From assembly GCA_016868875.1 (NCBI GenBank), contig VGFN01000064.1, positions 1 to 6,168 of the forward strand: DNA of 6,168 nucleotides. The letters are read 5' to 3'. Of this stretch, positions 1 through 6,168 are shown piece after piece (the stretch's first letter is position 1; each line of letters opens with the position of its first letter). The position numbers were made by a program, and so were the translations under genes. This DNA comes from Bacteroidota bacterium. Lineage in GTDB: Bacteria > Bacteroidota > Bacteroidia > UBA7662. The notes under the pieces are model-generated. The model made no database searches, had not been told where the DNA came from, and saw only the letters and a program-made list of their open reading frames with translations.

Positions 1-13
1 GTATGGCTTGAAC

Positions 14-760
14 TCATGCCAATTCTGCTTTGAGCCAATCGTAGCCTTTTTCTTCCAACTCGAGAGCGAGGGTATCGTTCCCGGTGCGTACGATCTTGCC
101 ATCCATCAAAACATGGACGATGTCGGGTCGAAGGTGATCCAACAAACGTTGGTAATGCGTGATGACCAAAAAGCTGTTGTCCTCCCTGCGCAGCTTGCGA
201 ACGCCTTCGGCCACAATGCGCAAGGCATCAATGTCAAGGCCCGAATCGGTTTCGTCCAAGATGGCCAGTTGGGGATCCAGCATGGCCATTTGGAAAATTT
301 CGTTTCGTTTCTTTTCGCCCCCCGAGAAGCCCAGGTTTACTGGTCTGGACAAAAAGGATGGGTCCAATTGAACCAAGGCGGCCTTTTCGCGCATGATTTT
401 TAGAAAATCTCCAGCTTCAAGAGCCGGTAAACCCCGGTGACTCCGCACCTGGTTCAAGGCGGAACGCATAAAATTGGTGTTGCTTACCCCGGGGATTTCC
501 ACGGGATATTGAAAAGCCAAAAAGAGTCCGGCCCAAGCCCGTTCTTCGGGCGCCAAATCCAATAGGTCTTGCCCGTTGAATCGAACGGATCCACGGACAT
601 CGTACCCAGGCCTACCCGCCAAGACATGCGATAGGGTTGATTTGCCCGAGCCGTTGGGCCCCATGATTGCATGCACCTCCCCCGGACGAATTTGGAGGTT
701 CAAACCTTTGAGGATGGGTTTATCATCCACGGAAGCATGCAAATCGATGATTTCTAACAT
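14..760 (-). CDS. sufC: SufC, Fe-S cluster assembly ATPase
   Basis: SufC is the cytoplasmic ABC-type ATPase of the SufBCD scaffold complex. Its ATP-driven dimerisation reshapes SufB-SufD during iron-sulfur cluster assembly; it is not a transporter. The 248-residue protein has every nucleotide-binding motif in order: Walker A GPNGSGKST at 34-42 (Lys40), Q-loop Gln84 within the SufC-typical FQYPVEIPGVSN stretch (83-94), signature FSGGEKKR at 145-152, Walker B ending in LDE with catalytic Glu170, the D-loop SGLD (173-176), and H-loop His202 in THYQR. No membrane segments are visible. Length and sequence closely match E. coli SufC, also 248 residues as I recall it. The start is fixed by the alignment of MLEIIDLHASV with other SufC N-termini. 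No Shine-Dalgarno sequence precedes it. The gene lies 46 bp after sufB in the same direction and is surely in the same operon. Only 13 bp remain after its stop, so the expected sufD lies outside the window. Confidence 0.97.
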   Translation of the reverse strand: MLEIIDLHASVDDKPILKGLNLQIRPGEVHAIMGPNGSGKSTLSHVLAGRPGYDVRGSVRFNGQDLLDLAPEERAWAGLFLAFQYPVEIPGVSNTNFMRSALNQVRSHRGLPALEAGDFLKIMREKAALVQLDPSFLSRPVNLGFSGGEKKRNEIFQMAMLDPQLAILDETDSGLDIDALRIVAEGVRKLRREDNSFLVITHYQRLLDHLRPDIVHVLMDGKIVRTGNDTLALELEEKGYDWLKAELA

Positions 761-806
761 ATGATTTTCAATAGAATGGATTCAGGTTGGCTGTCGCTCA
801 GAAAGT

Positions 807-2294
807 TTAACCCACACTGCCTTCCAAAGAAATGGCAAGGAGCTTCCTTGCTTCAACGGCAAATTCCATGGGCAATTTGTCCAAAACTTCTTTGGCGTAG
901 CCGTTTACAATCAATGCAACAGCCTCCTCTGTGGGCAGTCCTCTTTGTTGGCAATAATAAAGCAGATCCTCTTCAATCTTGGAAGTCGTCGCTTCATGCT
1001 CCACTTGGGCATCCGGACAGTTGATTTCAAAATAGGGGTAGGTATGGGCGCCACAGCGATCCCCCATCAAGAGCGAATCGCATTGGGAGTAATTGCGGGC
1101 ATTGGTAGCAGTTTCCCGGACCTTAACCAAACCCCGGTATGCGTTTTGACCCCGACCTGCGCTGATGCCTTTGCTTACGATACGGCTGGTGGTGTTCTTG
1201 CCGATGTGAATCATTTTGGTGCCGGTATCGGCTTGTTGTGCCCGGGCCGCAAGGGCTACCGAATAGAACTCGCCCGTGCTGCGATCACCCAAAAGGACCA
1301 CCGACGGGTATTTCCACGTGATGGCGGAACCTGTTTCGACTTGGGTCCATGAAATTTTAGAGGCAAGGCCTTGGCAAAGGCCCCGTTTGGTCACAAAATT
1401 GTAAATACCTCCAATCCCTTGAGCGTCACCAGGATACCAATTTTGGACGGTCGCGTACCGTATTTCCGAACGGTTCATGGCGACCAATTCGACCACGGCG
1501 GCATGCAATTGATTTTCATCACGCTTGGGTGCAGTGCAACCCTCCAAATACGAAACATAGGCATCATCATCGGCCACGATCAGGGTGCGTTCGAATTGTC
1601 CGGTGCCTGCAGCATTGATTCTGAAGTAGGTACTGAGTTCCATAGGACAACGAACCCCTTGGGGGATATACACAAAAGATCCGTCCGAGAAGACTGCTGA
1701 GTTTAGAGCGGCATAATAGTTGTCGGTGTAGGGCACCACTTTGCCCAGGTGTTGACGAACCAAATCAGGGTACTCTCGAACAGCTTCGGAGAAGGAACAG
1801 AAGATGATGCCCTTCTCGGCAAGTTTTTCTTTGTACGTTGTTACAACAGATACTGAATCCAAAACCGCATCCACGGCTACCCCGGCCAGAATTAGTTGCT
1901 CCTCCAAGGGGATCCCAAGCTTGTCGTAGGTGGATTTAATTTCAGGATCCAGTTCGTCCAGGGAATTGAGCTTGGCAGCGGCTTTGGGAGCCGCATAATA
2001 GGAGATGTCTTGAAAATCAATGGCGGGAATCTCCAAATGGGCCCATTCCGGGGTTGGCATGCTCAACCAGTGACGGTAAGCCTTGAGGCGCCAGTCCAAG
2101 AGCCAAGACGGCTCCTCTTTGCGGGCACTAATCCAACGGATGACCTCCTCGTTGAGACCTTTGGGAACGATGTCTTGTTCAATGTCACTGACAAATCCGA
2201 ACGCATAATCTTGCTCAGCCCATTGGTTTAGAAGGACCTCTTCCTCGGAATGTTCATTCACCTCGGGAACAGAATTCGTTAGATCACCACGCAT
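807..2294 (-). CDS. sufB: SufB, Fe-S cluster scaffold protein
   Basis: SufB is the scaffold subunit of SufBC2D. It receives sulfur, usually from SufS/SufE or SufU, and builds the nascent iron-sulfur cluster in the cytoplasm. From the start chosen here the protein has 495 residues, the length of E. coli SufB. Residues needed for assembly fall at the E. coli positions: Cys405 in NYSQCDSLL, and His433-Glu434 in EHEATTS. Other family hallmarks are the EGCTAPKRDENQLHAAVVE block, VQNWYPGD, SWTQVETGSA, HIGKNTTSRI and the C-terminal EFAVEARKLLAISLEGSVG. The open frame extends upstream to an ATG at 2384. The extra 30 residues are unlike SufB, and a promoter -7 element (2370-2377) lies downstream of that ATG, so I chose 2294. 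No Shine-Dalgarno sequence precedes 2294. One small oddity is Glu at position 441, in the usual SKIGED motif where Gly is common. sufC follows after 46 bp. Confidence 0.96.
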   Translation of the reverse strand: MRGDLTNSVPEVNEHSEEEVLLNQWAEQDYAFGFVSDIEQDIVPKGLNEEVIRWISARKEEPSWLLDWRLKAYRHWLSMPTPEWAHLEIPAIDFQDISYYAAPKAAAKLNSLDELDPEIKSTYDKLGIPLEEQLILAGVAVDAVLDSVSVVTTYKEKLAEKGIIFCSFSEAVREYPDLVRQHLGKVVPYTDNYYAALNSAVFSDGSFVYIPQGVRCPMELSTYFRINAAGTGQFERTLIVADDDAYVSYLEGCTAPKRDENQLHAAVVELVAMNRSEIRYATVQNWYPGDAQGIGGIYNFVTKRGLCQGLASKISWTQVETGSAITWKYPSVVLLGDRSTGEFYSVALAARAQQADTGTKMIHIGKNTTSRIVSKGISAGRGQNAYRGLVKVRETATNARNYSQCDSLLMGDRCGAHTYPYFEINCPDAQVEHEATTSKIEEDLLYYCQQRGLPTEEAVALIVNGYAKEVLDKLPMEFAVEARKLLAISLEGSVG

Positions 2295-2340
2295 GTTGGA
2301 GGAACAAAGTTGGGGGCATTTCGTTTGGCTATTCGCATAG

Positions 2341-2398
2341 GGTCCGTTAAGGTGCAGACTTAGCGAGCGCAAAGATAGCCTCAAAGGCGGTCCTTAAG
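2341..2398. repeat. Near-identical short repeats flanking the sufB -7 element
   Basis: GGTCCGTTAAG at 2341-2351 and GGTCCTTAAG at 2389-2398 are a direct repeat differing by a single inserted G, with start positions 48 bp apart. The TATCTTTG element lies between them. A GGACC in the opposite orientation follows at 2417-2421. The arrangement could be a pair of operator half-sites for a regulator of the suf operon, but nothing in the window identifies such a regulator and chance is possible. Confidence 0.3.
2370..2377 (-). promoter_or_regulatory. Putative sufB promoter, -7 element TATCTTTG
   Basis: The minus strand reads TATCTTTG here, a perfect match to the TAnnTTTG -7 element used by the primary sigma factor of Bacteroidota. 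Transcription would start near 2364, giving a leader of about 70 nt before the sufB ATG at 2294. A good -33 TTG box is not visible at the usual distance; the nearest weak candidate is CTTA about 17 nt upstream. A-tracts at 2402-2438 lie where an UP-like element would sit. The site is in the only sizeable intergenic gap and would let sufBC be transcribed independently of comEC and the crotonase gene. This rests on motif and position only. Confidence 0.5.
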
Positions 2399-2401
2399 CG
2401 A

Positions 2402-2438
2402 TTTTAGAGCGGTTTTGGACCCCTTTTTAAGCCTTTTT
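2402..2438 (-). promoter_or_regulatory. Phased A-tracts upstream of the sufB promoter
   Basis: The minus strand has four A-runs, at 2434-2438 (5 A), 2424-2428 (5 A), 2413-2416 (4 A) and 2402-2405 (4 A). Their centres are 10, 11.5 and 11 bp apart, close to one helical turn, which predicts intrinsic curvature. They cover roughly -38 to -74 relative to the inferred start near 2364, where upstream promoter (UP-like) elements act. A functional role is inferred. Confidence 0.35.
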
Positions 2439-2486
2439 GACGCCCAAACACCTTGGTTTATCCCGTTGAACGCTACCGTTCTGACC

Positions 2487-3248
2487 CTACCAATGGAGCT
2501 TTTCTTTGTTCAAAAAGGAGCTGACCCCGCGTTTGCAGGCCTCGCTTTGCCGGGCCTCTACATTGGTTTCTATCGCATGCGCCATGGCCTGATCCAAGCC
2601 CGCATTTTTGGCCAAAAGTGCTTTGGTCAAAGCAATGGAGTTACCGCTGTTCCGTTCGATTAGATTCCGGACAAATTCAAGGGCGCTAAGCTCCAAGTTT
2701 TCTGGCGCGACAACCTTATAAACGAGGCCACAACCCAGGGCTTCCTCAGCGCTGATGCGGGCTGCATTCAACAAAAGTGGCCTGGCAAAGCCTTCCCCCA
2801 TTTTACGGCACAAGAACACCGAGACCATGGCCGGAACAAAGCCGATGGCAACTTCGGTGTAGGCAAATTGTGCTGAAGGAACCGCAAAGACCCAATCGCA
2901 TACCGAAACCAATCCGCAACCGCCCGCCAGGGCATGCCCTTGAACCAAGCCGATGACGGGCTTGGGGCCGCTGTACAGAAGGCGGTAAAGCCCAGCCAGT
3001 TTAAGGGAATCTTGCCTTTGTTCCTCCTCGCTCCATCCCTGCATGGTTTGCAGGGCATCCAGGTCTGCACCCGCAGAGAATACATCCCCTTCCGCATCCA
3101 ACACCAAGGCCCTTACCTGTTCGTCGTCCATGGCCTGGGTTGCGGCAGATAACAACGCGTCGACCATTGCCGGGCTCAAGGCATTCTTTTTGTCTGGCCG
3201 GTTTAGGGTAATCCTGGCAACACGATTTTCCAAGCGGTAGCGGATCAT
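2487..3248 (-). CDS. Crotonase-family enoyl-CoA hydratase/isomerase
   Basis: This 253-residue protein has the length and fold signatures of the crotonase superfamily, cytoplasmic enzymes acting on acyl-CoA thioesters. It begins with the typical NRPDKKNALS stretch (16-25). The two oxyanion-hole elements are visible as SAGADL (58-63) and the LAGGCG loop (107-112). Glu132 in FAYTEVAIGF matches the second catalytic glutamate of classical hydratases (rat Glu164). The first (rat Glu144) aligns with Gly112, so the usual two-glutamate pair is incomplete. The AGGCGL...CDW pattern and the VPAMVSVFL segment after Glu132 recall the LiuC/AtuE-like group, which includes methylglutaconyl-CoA hydratases of leucine or terpene breakdown. 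I therefore leave the substrate open; isomerase or other crotonase chemistry is possible. The ATG overlaps the comEC stop as ATGA, implying translational coupling, and no Shine-Dalgarno sequence precedes it. It is the last gene before the sufB promoter region. Confidence 0.93.
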   Translation of the reverse strand: MIRYRLENRVARITLNRPDKKNALSPAMVDALLSAATQAMDDEQVRALVLDAEGDVFSAGADLDALQTMQGWSEEEQRQDSLKLAGLYRLLYSGPKPVIGLVQGHALAGGCGLVSVCDWVFAVPSAQFAYTEVAIGFVPAMVSVFLCRKMGEGFARPLLLNAARISAEEALGCGLVYKVVAPENLELSALEFVRNLIERNSGNSIALTKALLAKNAGLDQAMAHAIETNVEARQSEACKRGVSSFLNKEKLHW

Positions 3249-5575
3249 AAGGTACGATTAGGGGGAGGATAGGGCGAATTTACCTTCGAATCAGGCAGGT
3301 TGGATTGGCTAAGATCACAGAAAACGATTCCTTGCTGCAGGCATAGGGATGCAATCAGCCTTCTGTATGGGTGGCTATGGCTCCCGACCATGATCAAACA
3401 GGTGGGTGGTTGATTCAGAGACCACTCAACGCGGCTACGGCTACCCAGGACCACGGCATCCACTTTGCGGGTAAGTTGAACCGCTTGAGGACCGAAGAGG
3501 TGCACCAATTGCAGGGTCCCGCCATGGCATGGTGCGAGGTTGAAGGTGTCCTTCATTCCCGCAATTAATGTTACAGGCTCATTCCACTGCAGGAGTCTGC
3601 ATCGAAGGGTCGTATCCAAGGTAGCCCACGGATGATCCGGCCGTTTATGTTGCTTGCGTATCCATTCCATGGTTCTACGATCGCTCAAACCTTCTCGGTC
3701 TCCCGACCACAACCATCCCAACCTATCCCGAACCAACAGGCAATTTCCTGACCTTAGCCCAAACACAAGGCATTGCGATGCTTGGTCTTCTTGCAACCAC
3801 CTTGCATTTCGGTTCACCAGGAGGAGTATCCAAAACACCATAAGGGATAGCGCCACATAGCGGATTACCCTTCGCCGCTCTAGAGATTTGCTAAGGCGGA
3901 TTATCTTGAACAACCCAAGGGCTATGATACCTAACATACTGAATACTAGCATTAAATCAATTCCCCTAAAATCCCAGTGGTAAGTTACGGCCCCGGGCCA
4001 GCTCCCAATGGACGTGGTAATCAAAGCGGTTATGCCAAACAGAAATTGACCAACCCATGCCAAGGCAATGCCAAGAATTGTAGTGCTTCCGGTCAGGGTC
4101 CAAGCGATCGCTACAACCAACAAAGGCGAAGACAAAGGGACCAAGAACAGGTTAGCCAGCAGAAAATAGTTGGGGAATTGCCCAAAATGAAACCAACAAA
4201 GCGGCGCGGTCACGGCCTGGGCGATCAGGCTCATCCCCAGCAGGGAAGCAGGGTATCGAATCGCTATTCCCTGCTGATCCATTCGCATTAATTTCCACAA
4301 GGGAGTATAAATCCATAACAAACCTCCAACGGCTCCAAAACTCAATTGAAAACCCGGGTCTTTCCACGAGTAAGGCTCCAGGATAATCAGTAGAACCGCG
4401 ATCAGAACCAATGCGCTGGAAGCATGCCTGTTACCGGAAAGTACGGTGGTTAAATTCATCCATATCACCACCATGGCGGCTCTCATGGCAGAAGGCGCTC
4501 CCCCCGTAAGGAGGGCATAACCCAAGATTAGGGTTGATAACACGATGAATATCATCCATTTTGGCGGATCTTGCCTCTTGTCGGATTGCGGTAGAATCGC
4601 CGTTAACAGGAGGTAAAGACCTCGCATCAACCCTTGCAGGATTTGGTAGATAAATAAGACATGCATCCCCGAAACGGCCAACAAGTGTACGGTGCCTGAA
4701 TTTCGAAAGCCGTCTTGAAGTTCTTGGCTCAGGTCCACTCTCCAGCCCAACAAAAGCGCTTTGGATAAGGCTCGTCCCACGGAATCCGAAATGCTCCGGT
4801 CCATGCGTTGGGACCAATAGCTTTGCCATCTTCCAAATTTGACTTTGAAAGATTGGTCTCTACGATATTCGCCTTGGTTATGGCACAGGTCTTGATGGAT
4901 GACTCGGTATGAACCTCCGTGGCTTAAATTGATTTCCATTTGCAGGCCTTGACTTCGATAATAATCCCTTAAATCGGCTTGACCGGGATGTACAGGTCCT
5001 CTTATAGCCTGTAAATGAGTGGCTTCGATAAGGAGATGATGGCCTGCCTCTATGGAAATATTTCCCGATTTTTCGCTGGGTTGATGGGAATAAGGAAGGC
5101 TAAGAAGGATAGGATGGCGGAAGGGGTAACAACGCCATTTCTGATCAGCCTTCCAATATTTCAATCGCTGATAAACGATGGCCCGATATTTTCTTGGACC
5201 ATCCTGACGATGGATCTGAATGAGCAATAAATCGGAGCCCAAATAATCGGTAGGGGGATCCCTTGAAAGAACCGATGGAAGAGGGAGCCCATCTGCTTGA
5301 AGAGCCGAGGGCAGGCTAGGCCCTTGGAGAGAGGCAAGGCCTGTGCTTAGGCTAATCCAACAGAGAAGACCAGGCAACCACCTCCATTGGTAAGCGAGCC
5401 TGTGGCCACAACCTCGCCAAATTATGCCTAGAACCACAGCGCCCAGGAAACTTAAGCCCTGGATCACCCCCAAACCTACCAAAACCCATGGCCACCACGC
5501 AACGAGACCTATACCCAAGCAAGCCGAAGCCCCCAGGCGCAAGCCTCTCCAAGCGGACTCCCCAACCGGTTCCAT
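3245..5575 (-). CDS. comEC: ComEC/Rec2 family DNA-uptake channel protein
   Basis: ComEC forms the inner-membrane channel that carries single-stranded DNA into the cytoplasm during natural transformation. This protein has 776 residues. Hydrophobic segments at about 17-35, 38-54 and 66-82 are followed by a soluble OB-like region (DUF4131 type, about 110-225) with the characteristic HPGQADLRDYYRSQGL motif (196-211). The Competence domain (about 265-560) carries LLLGWRVDLSQEL, HLLAVSGMHV (297-306), GGAPSAMRA (358-366), DPGFQLSF (406-413) and the TAP...ANLFLVP stretch (456-480), with roughly eight or nine membrane segments ending near 587. The last 185 or so residues are soluble. They lack the HxHxDH-type motif of the metallo-beta-lactamase-like domain in Bacillus ComEC and instead resemble the short Bacteroidota tail, including the segment from VGSHSHPYRRL to FCDLS (730-756). 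It starts 36 bp after the GNAT gene and ends in a 4-bp overlap with the crotonase gene. No other competence genes are visible, so present-day competence is not shown. Confidence 0.94.
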   Translation of the reverse strand: MEPVGESAWRGLRLGASACLGIGLVAWWPWVLVGLGVIQGLSFLGAVVLGIIWRGCGHRLAYQWRWLPGLLCWISLSTGLASLQGPSLPSALQADGLPLPSVLSRDPPTDYLGSDLLLIQIHRQDGPRKYRAIVYQRLKYWKADQKWRCYPFRHPILLSLPYSHQPSEKSGNISIEAGHHLLIEATHLQAIRGPVHPGQADLRDYYRSQGLQMEINLSHGGSYRVIHQDLCHNQGEYRRDQSFKVKFGRWQSYWSQRMDRSISDSVGRALSKALLLGWRVDLSQELQDGFRNSGTVHLLAVSGMHVLFIYQILQGLMRGLYLLLTAILPQSDKRQDPPKWMIFIVLSTLILGYALLTGGAPSAMRAAMVVIWMNLTTVLSGNRHASSALVLIAVLLIILEPYSWKDPGFQLSFGAVGGLLWIYTPLWKLMRMDQQGIAIRYPASLLGMSLIAQAVTAPLCWFHFGQFPNYFLLANLFLVPLSSPLLVVAIAWTLTGSTTILGIALAWVGQFLFGITALITTSIGSWPGAVTYHWDFRGIDLMLVFSMLGIIALGLFKIIRLSKSLERRRVIRYVALSLMVFWILLLVNRNARWLQEDQASQCLVFGLRSGNCLLVRDRLGWLWSGDREGLSDRRTMEWIRKQHKRPDHPWATLDTTLRCRLLQWNEPVTLIAGMKDTFNLAPCHGGTLQLVHLFGPQAVQLTRKVDAVVLGSRSRVEWSLNQPPTCLIMVGSHSHPYRRLIASLCLQQGIVFCDLSQSNLPDSKVNSPYPPPNRTL

Positions 5576-5611
5576 ACCGCAAGCAAGGCAAGGCCCAATC
5601 CATAACCGTAG

Positions 5612-6091
5612 CTAAACGTTTAAAGGGTCTTGATAAACGCAACGGTAATGCGGTATATCGGCTTCATAAAAAAGTTCACCAACTTGGGCAAAGCCCAGCC
5701 TTCGGTAAAAGGGGAGGGCCTGAACCTGGGCATGCAGGTAGATTTCAGGGGCTGTAACGCCCGCCGCCCCGTCCTTTAGGGCAGAAATTCCGGGCCACAG
5801 GTCCTCCATAATATGCAGCAAGAGCTCCCTGCCCACTCCCTGCCTTCGGAAATCTGCACGAACGGCCATCCTTTCGATCTTGTATCCAAGTTCGGTTTGC
5901 CGGTGGCGAGCGCAGGCGATGACCTCATCGCCATGGGTGGCCGCCCAATGGATGCTTGATTCTTCATAGATGTCAAATTCTTCCTCTGGGTTTACTCCTT
6001 GCTCTTCCACAAAAACTTGGGATCTGAGGGCATGGATTTTTTGGAGGGTATCCGGTGCGGTTACCCGATGGCAATGGATCATGGCAGGCAT
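5612..6091 (-). CDS. GNAT-family N-acyltransferase, ElaA/YjcF-like
   Basis: The product is a 159-residue single-domain GNAT protein, expected to transfer an acyl group from acyl-CoA to an amine. It shows the pattern of the ElaA/YjcF-like group: RSQVFVEEQGV near the N-terminus (23-33), IHWAAT (47-52), motif A from KIERMAV through the acyl-CoA pyrophosphate-binding loop RRQGVGRELL (71-91), then LHAQVQALPFYRRLGF (119-134) and the GELFYEADIPH ending (138-148). The acceptor substrate cannot be read from the sequence. Two starts are possible: Met1 at 6091 and Met4 at 6082. A GGAG lies 2 nt before the first and 11 nt before the second, so neither spacing is ideal. The gene is first in the visible run and is followed by comEC after 36 bp in the same direction, suggesting co-transcription. 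Confidence 0.92.
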   Translation of the reverse strand: MPAMIHCHRVTAPDTLQKIHALRSQVFVEEQGVNPEEEFDIYEESSIHWAATHGDEVIACARHRQTELGYKIERMAVRADFRRQGVGRELLLHIMEDLWPGISALKDGAAGVTAPEIYLHAQVQALPFYRRLGFAQVGELFYEADIPHYRCVYQDPLNV

Positions 6092-6096
6092 TTCTC

Positions 6097-6104
6097 CAAA
6101 ATTA
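6097..6104 (-). promoter_or_regulatory. Possible -7 element TAATTTTG before the GNAT gene
   Basis: The minus strand reads TAATTTTG, a perfect TAnnTTTG match, ending 5 bp before the ATG at 6091. A transcript from it would start at or next to that ATG, giving a leaderless message or a 9-nt leader if Met4 (6082) is the true start. No TTG lies at the expected upstream distance; the nearest one leaves only 12 bp. An upstream gene could also supply read-through, so this is a weak call. Confidence 0.25.
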
Positions 6105-6168
6105 GTATCAGGTGCCCAAGACTCAGGGCTTATCTTCGTGCCTTAGAATAAGCTTAATCCTTACCCTT

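Noticed and set aside
8..403. 131-codon open frame on the plus strand, opposite sufC
   Set aside because: It is fully antisense to an intact, strongly conserved sufC, and its translation resembles no family I recognise.
945..1700. Two plus-strand open frames (945-1352 and 1371-1700) opposite sufB
   Set aside because: Both are antisense shadows of conserved sufB codons with no recognisable domains.
1896..2231. 111-codon plus-strand open frame opposite the 5' part of sufB
   Set aside because: It mirrors sufB sequence and has no independent support such as a domain or upstream signals.
2468..2481. Small hairpin GAACG-loop-CGTTC just after the crotonase stop, considered as a terminator
   Set aside because: The stem is only 5 bp and no T-run follows on the minus strand, so it is not a convincing intrinsic terminator.
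2415..2663. Plus-strand frame beginning in the intergenic region before sufB
   Set aside because: Most of it is antisense to the crotonase gene, and its translation looks random.
4431..4829. 132-codon minus-strand frame inside comEC in another phase
   Set aside because: It is contained in the conserved Competence domain of comEC, which is clearly the coding frame.
5613..5622. Perfect 10-bp palindrome TAAACGTTTA at the GNAT stop codon
   Set aside because: It overlaps the end of a coding region, is short, and has no matching copy near another promoter in the window, so chance is the simplest explanation.
6128..6153. Inverted repeat GCTTAT...ATAAGC upstream of the GNAT gene
   Set aside because: A 6-bp stem with a 14-nt loop and no T-run is too weak to call a terminator or operator.

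Overview
The window holds five genes, all on the minus strand. They read from right to left as a GNAT-family N-acyltransferase, the DNA-uptake channel protein ComEC, a crotonase (enoyl-CoA hydratase/isomerase) family protein, then SufB and SufC of the SUF iron-sulfur cluster assembly system. Every gene appears intact. I see no RNA gene, mobile element, CRISPR array, frameshift or clear intrinsic terminator.

The organism is most likely a member of the Bacteroidota with a roughly balanced base composition. Three observations point that way. The SufB sequence resembles Bacteroidota SufB over most of its length. ComEC ends in a short tail of the kind seen in Bacteroidota instead of a metallo-beta-lactamase-like domain with its metal-binding histidines. 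Start codons lack good Shine-Dalgarno sequences, and the one convincing promoter has the Bacteroidota-type -7 element TAnnTTTG. I cannot place it below phylum level from the sequence alone.

Layout by transcription. The first block (about 6100 down to 2487) is a tight run: GNAT gene, a 36-bp gap, comEC, then the crotonase gene, which overlaps comEC by 4 bp (ATGA). These three are probably co-transcribed, although no shared function is obvious. A 192-bp intergenic region (2295-2486) follows. It carries a perfect TAnnTTTG element, four A-tracts at about helical spacing just upstream of it, and a GGTCC-TTAAG type repeat on each side of it. The second block is sufB (start set at 2294), a 46-bp gap and sufC. 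It runs off the left edge, where sufD would be the usual next gene. SufB and SufC belong to the SufBCD scaffold complex: SufB is the scaffold on which clusters are built and SufC is its ATPase.

This is mostly ordinary chromosomal housekeeping sequence, and I found no convincing new system. The points most worth checking are the sufB promoter region with its repeats and curved-DNA signature, the correct sufB start, the crotonase with glycine in place of one of the two classical catalytic glutamates, and whether comEC and the crotonase are translationally coupled.
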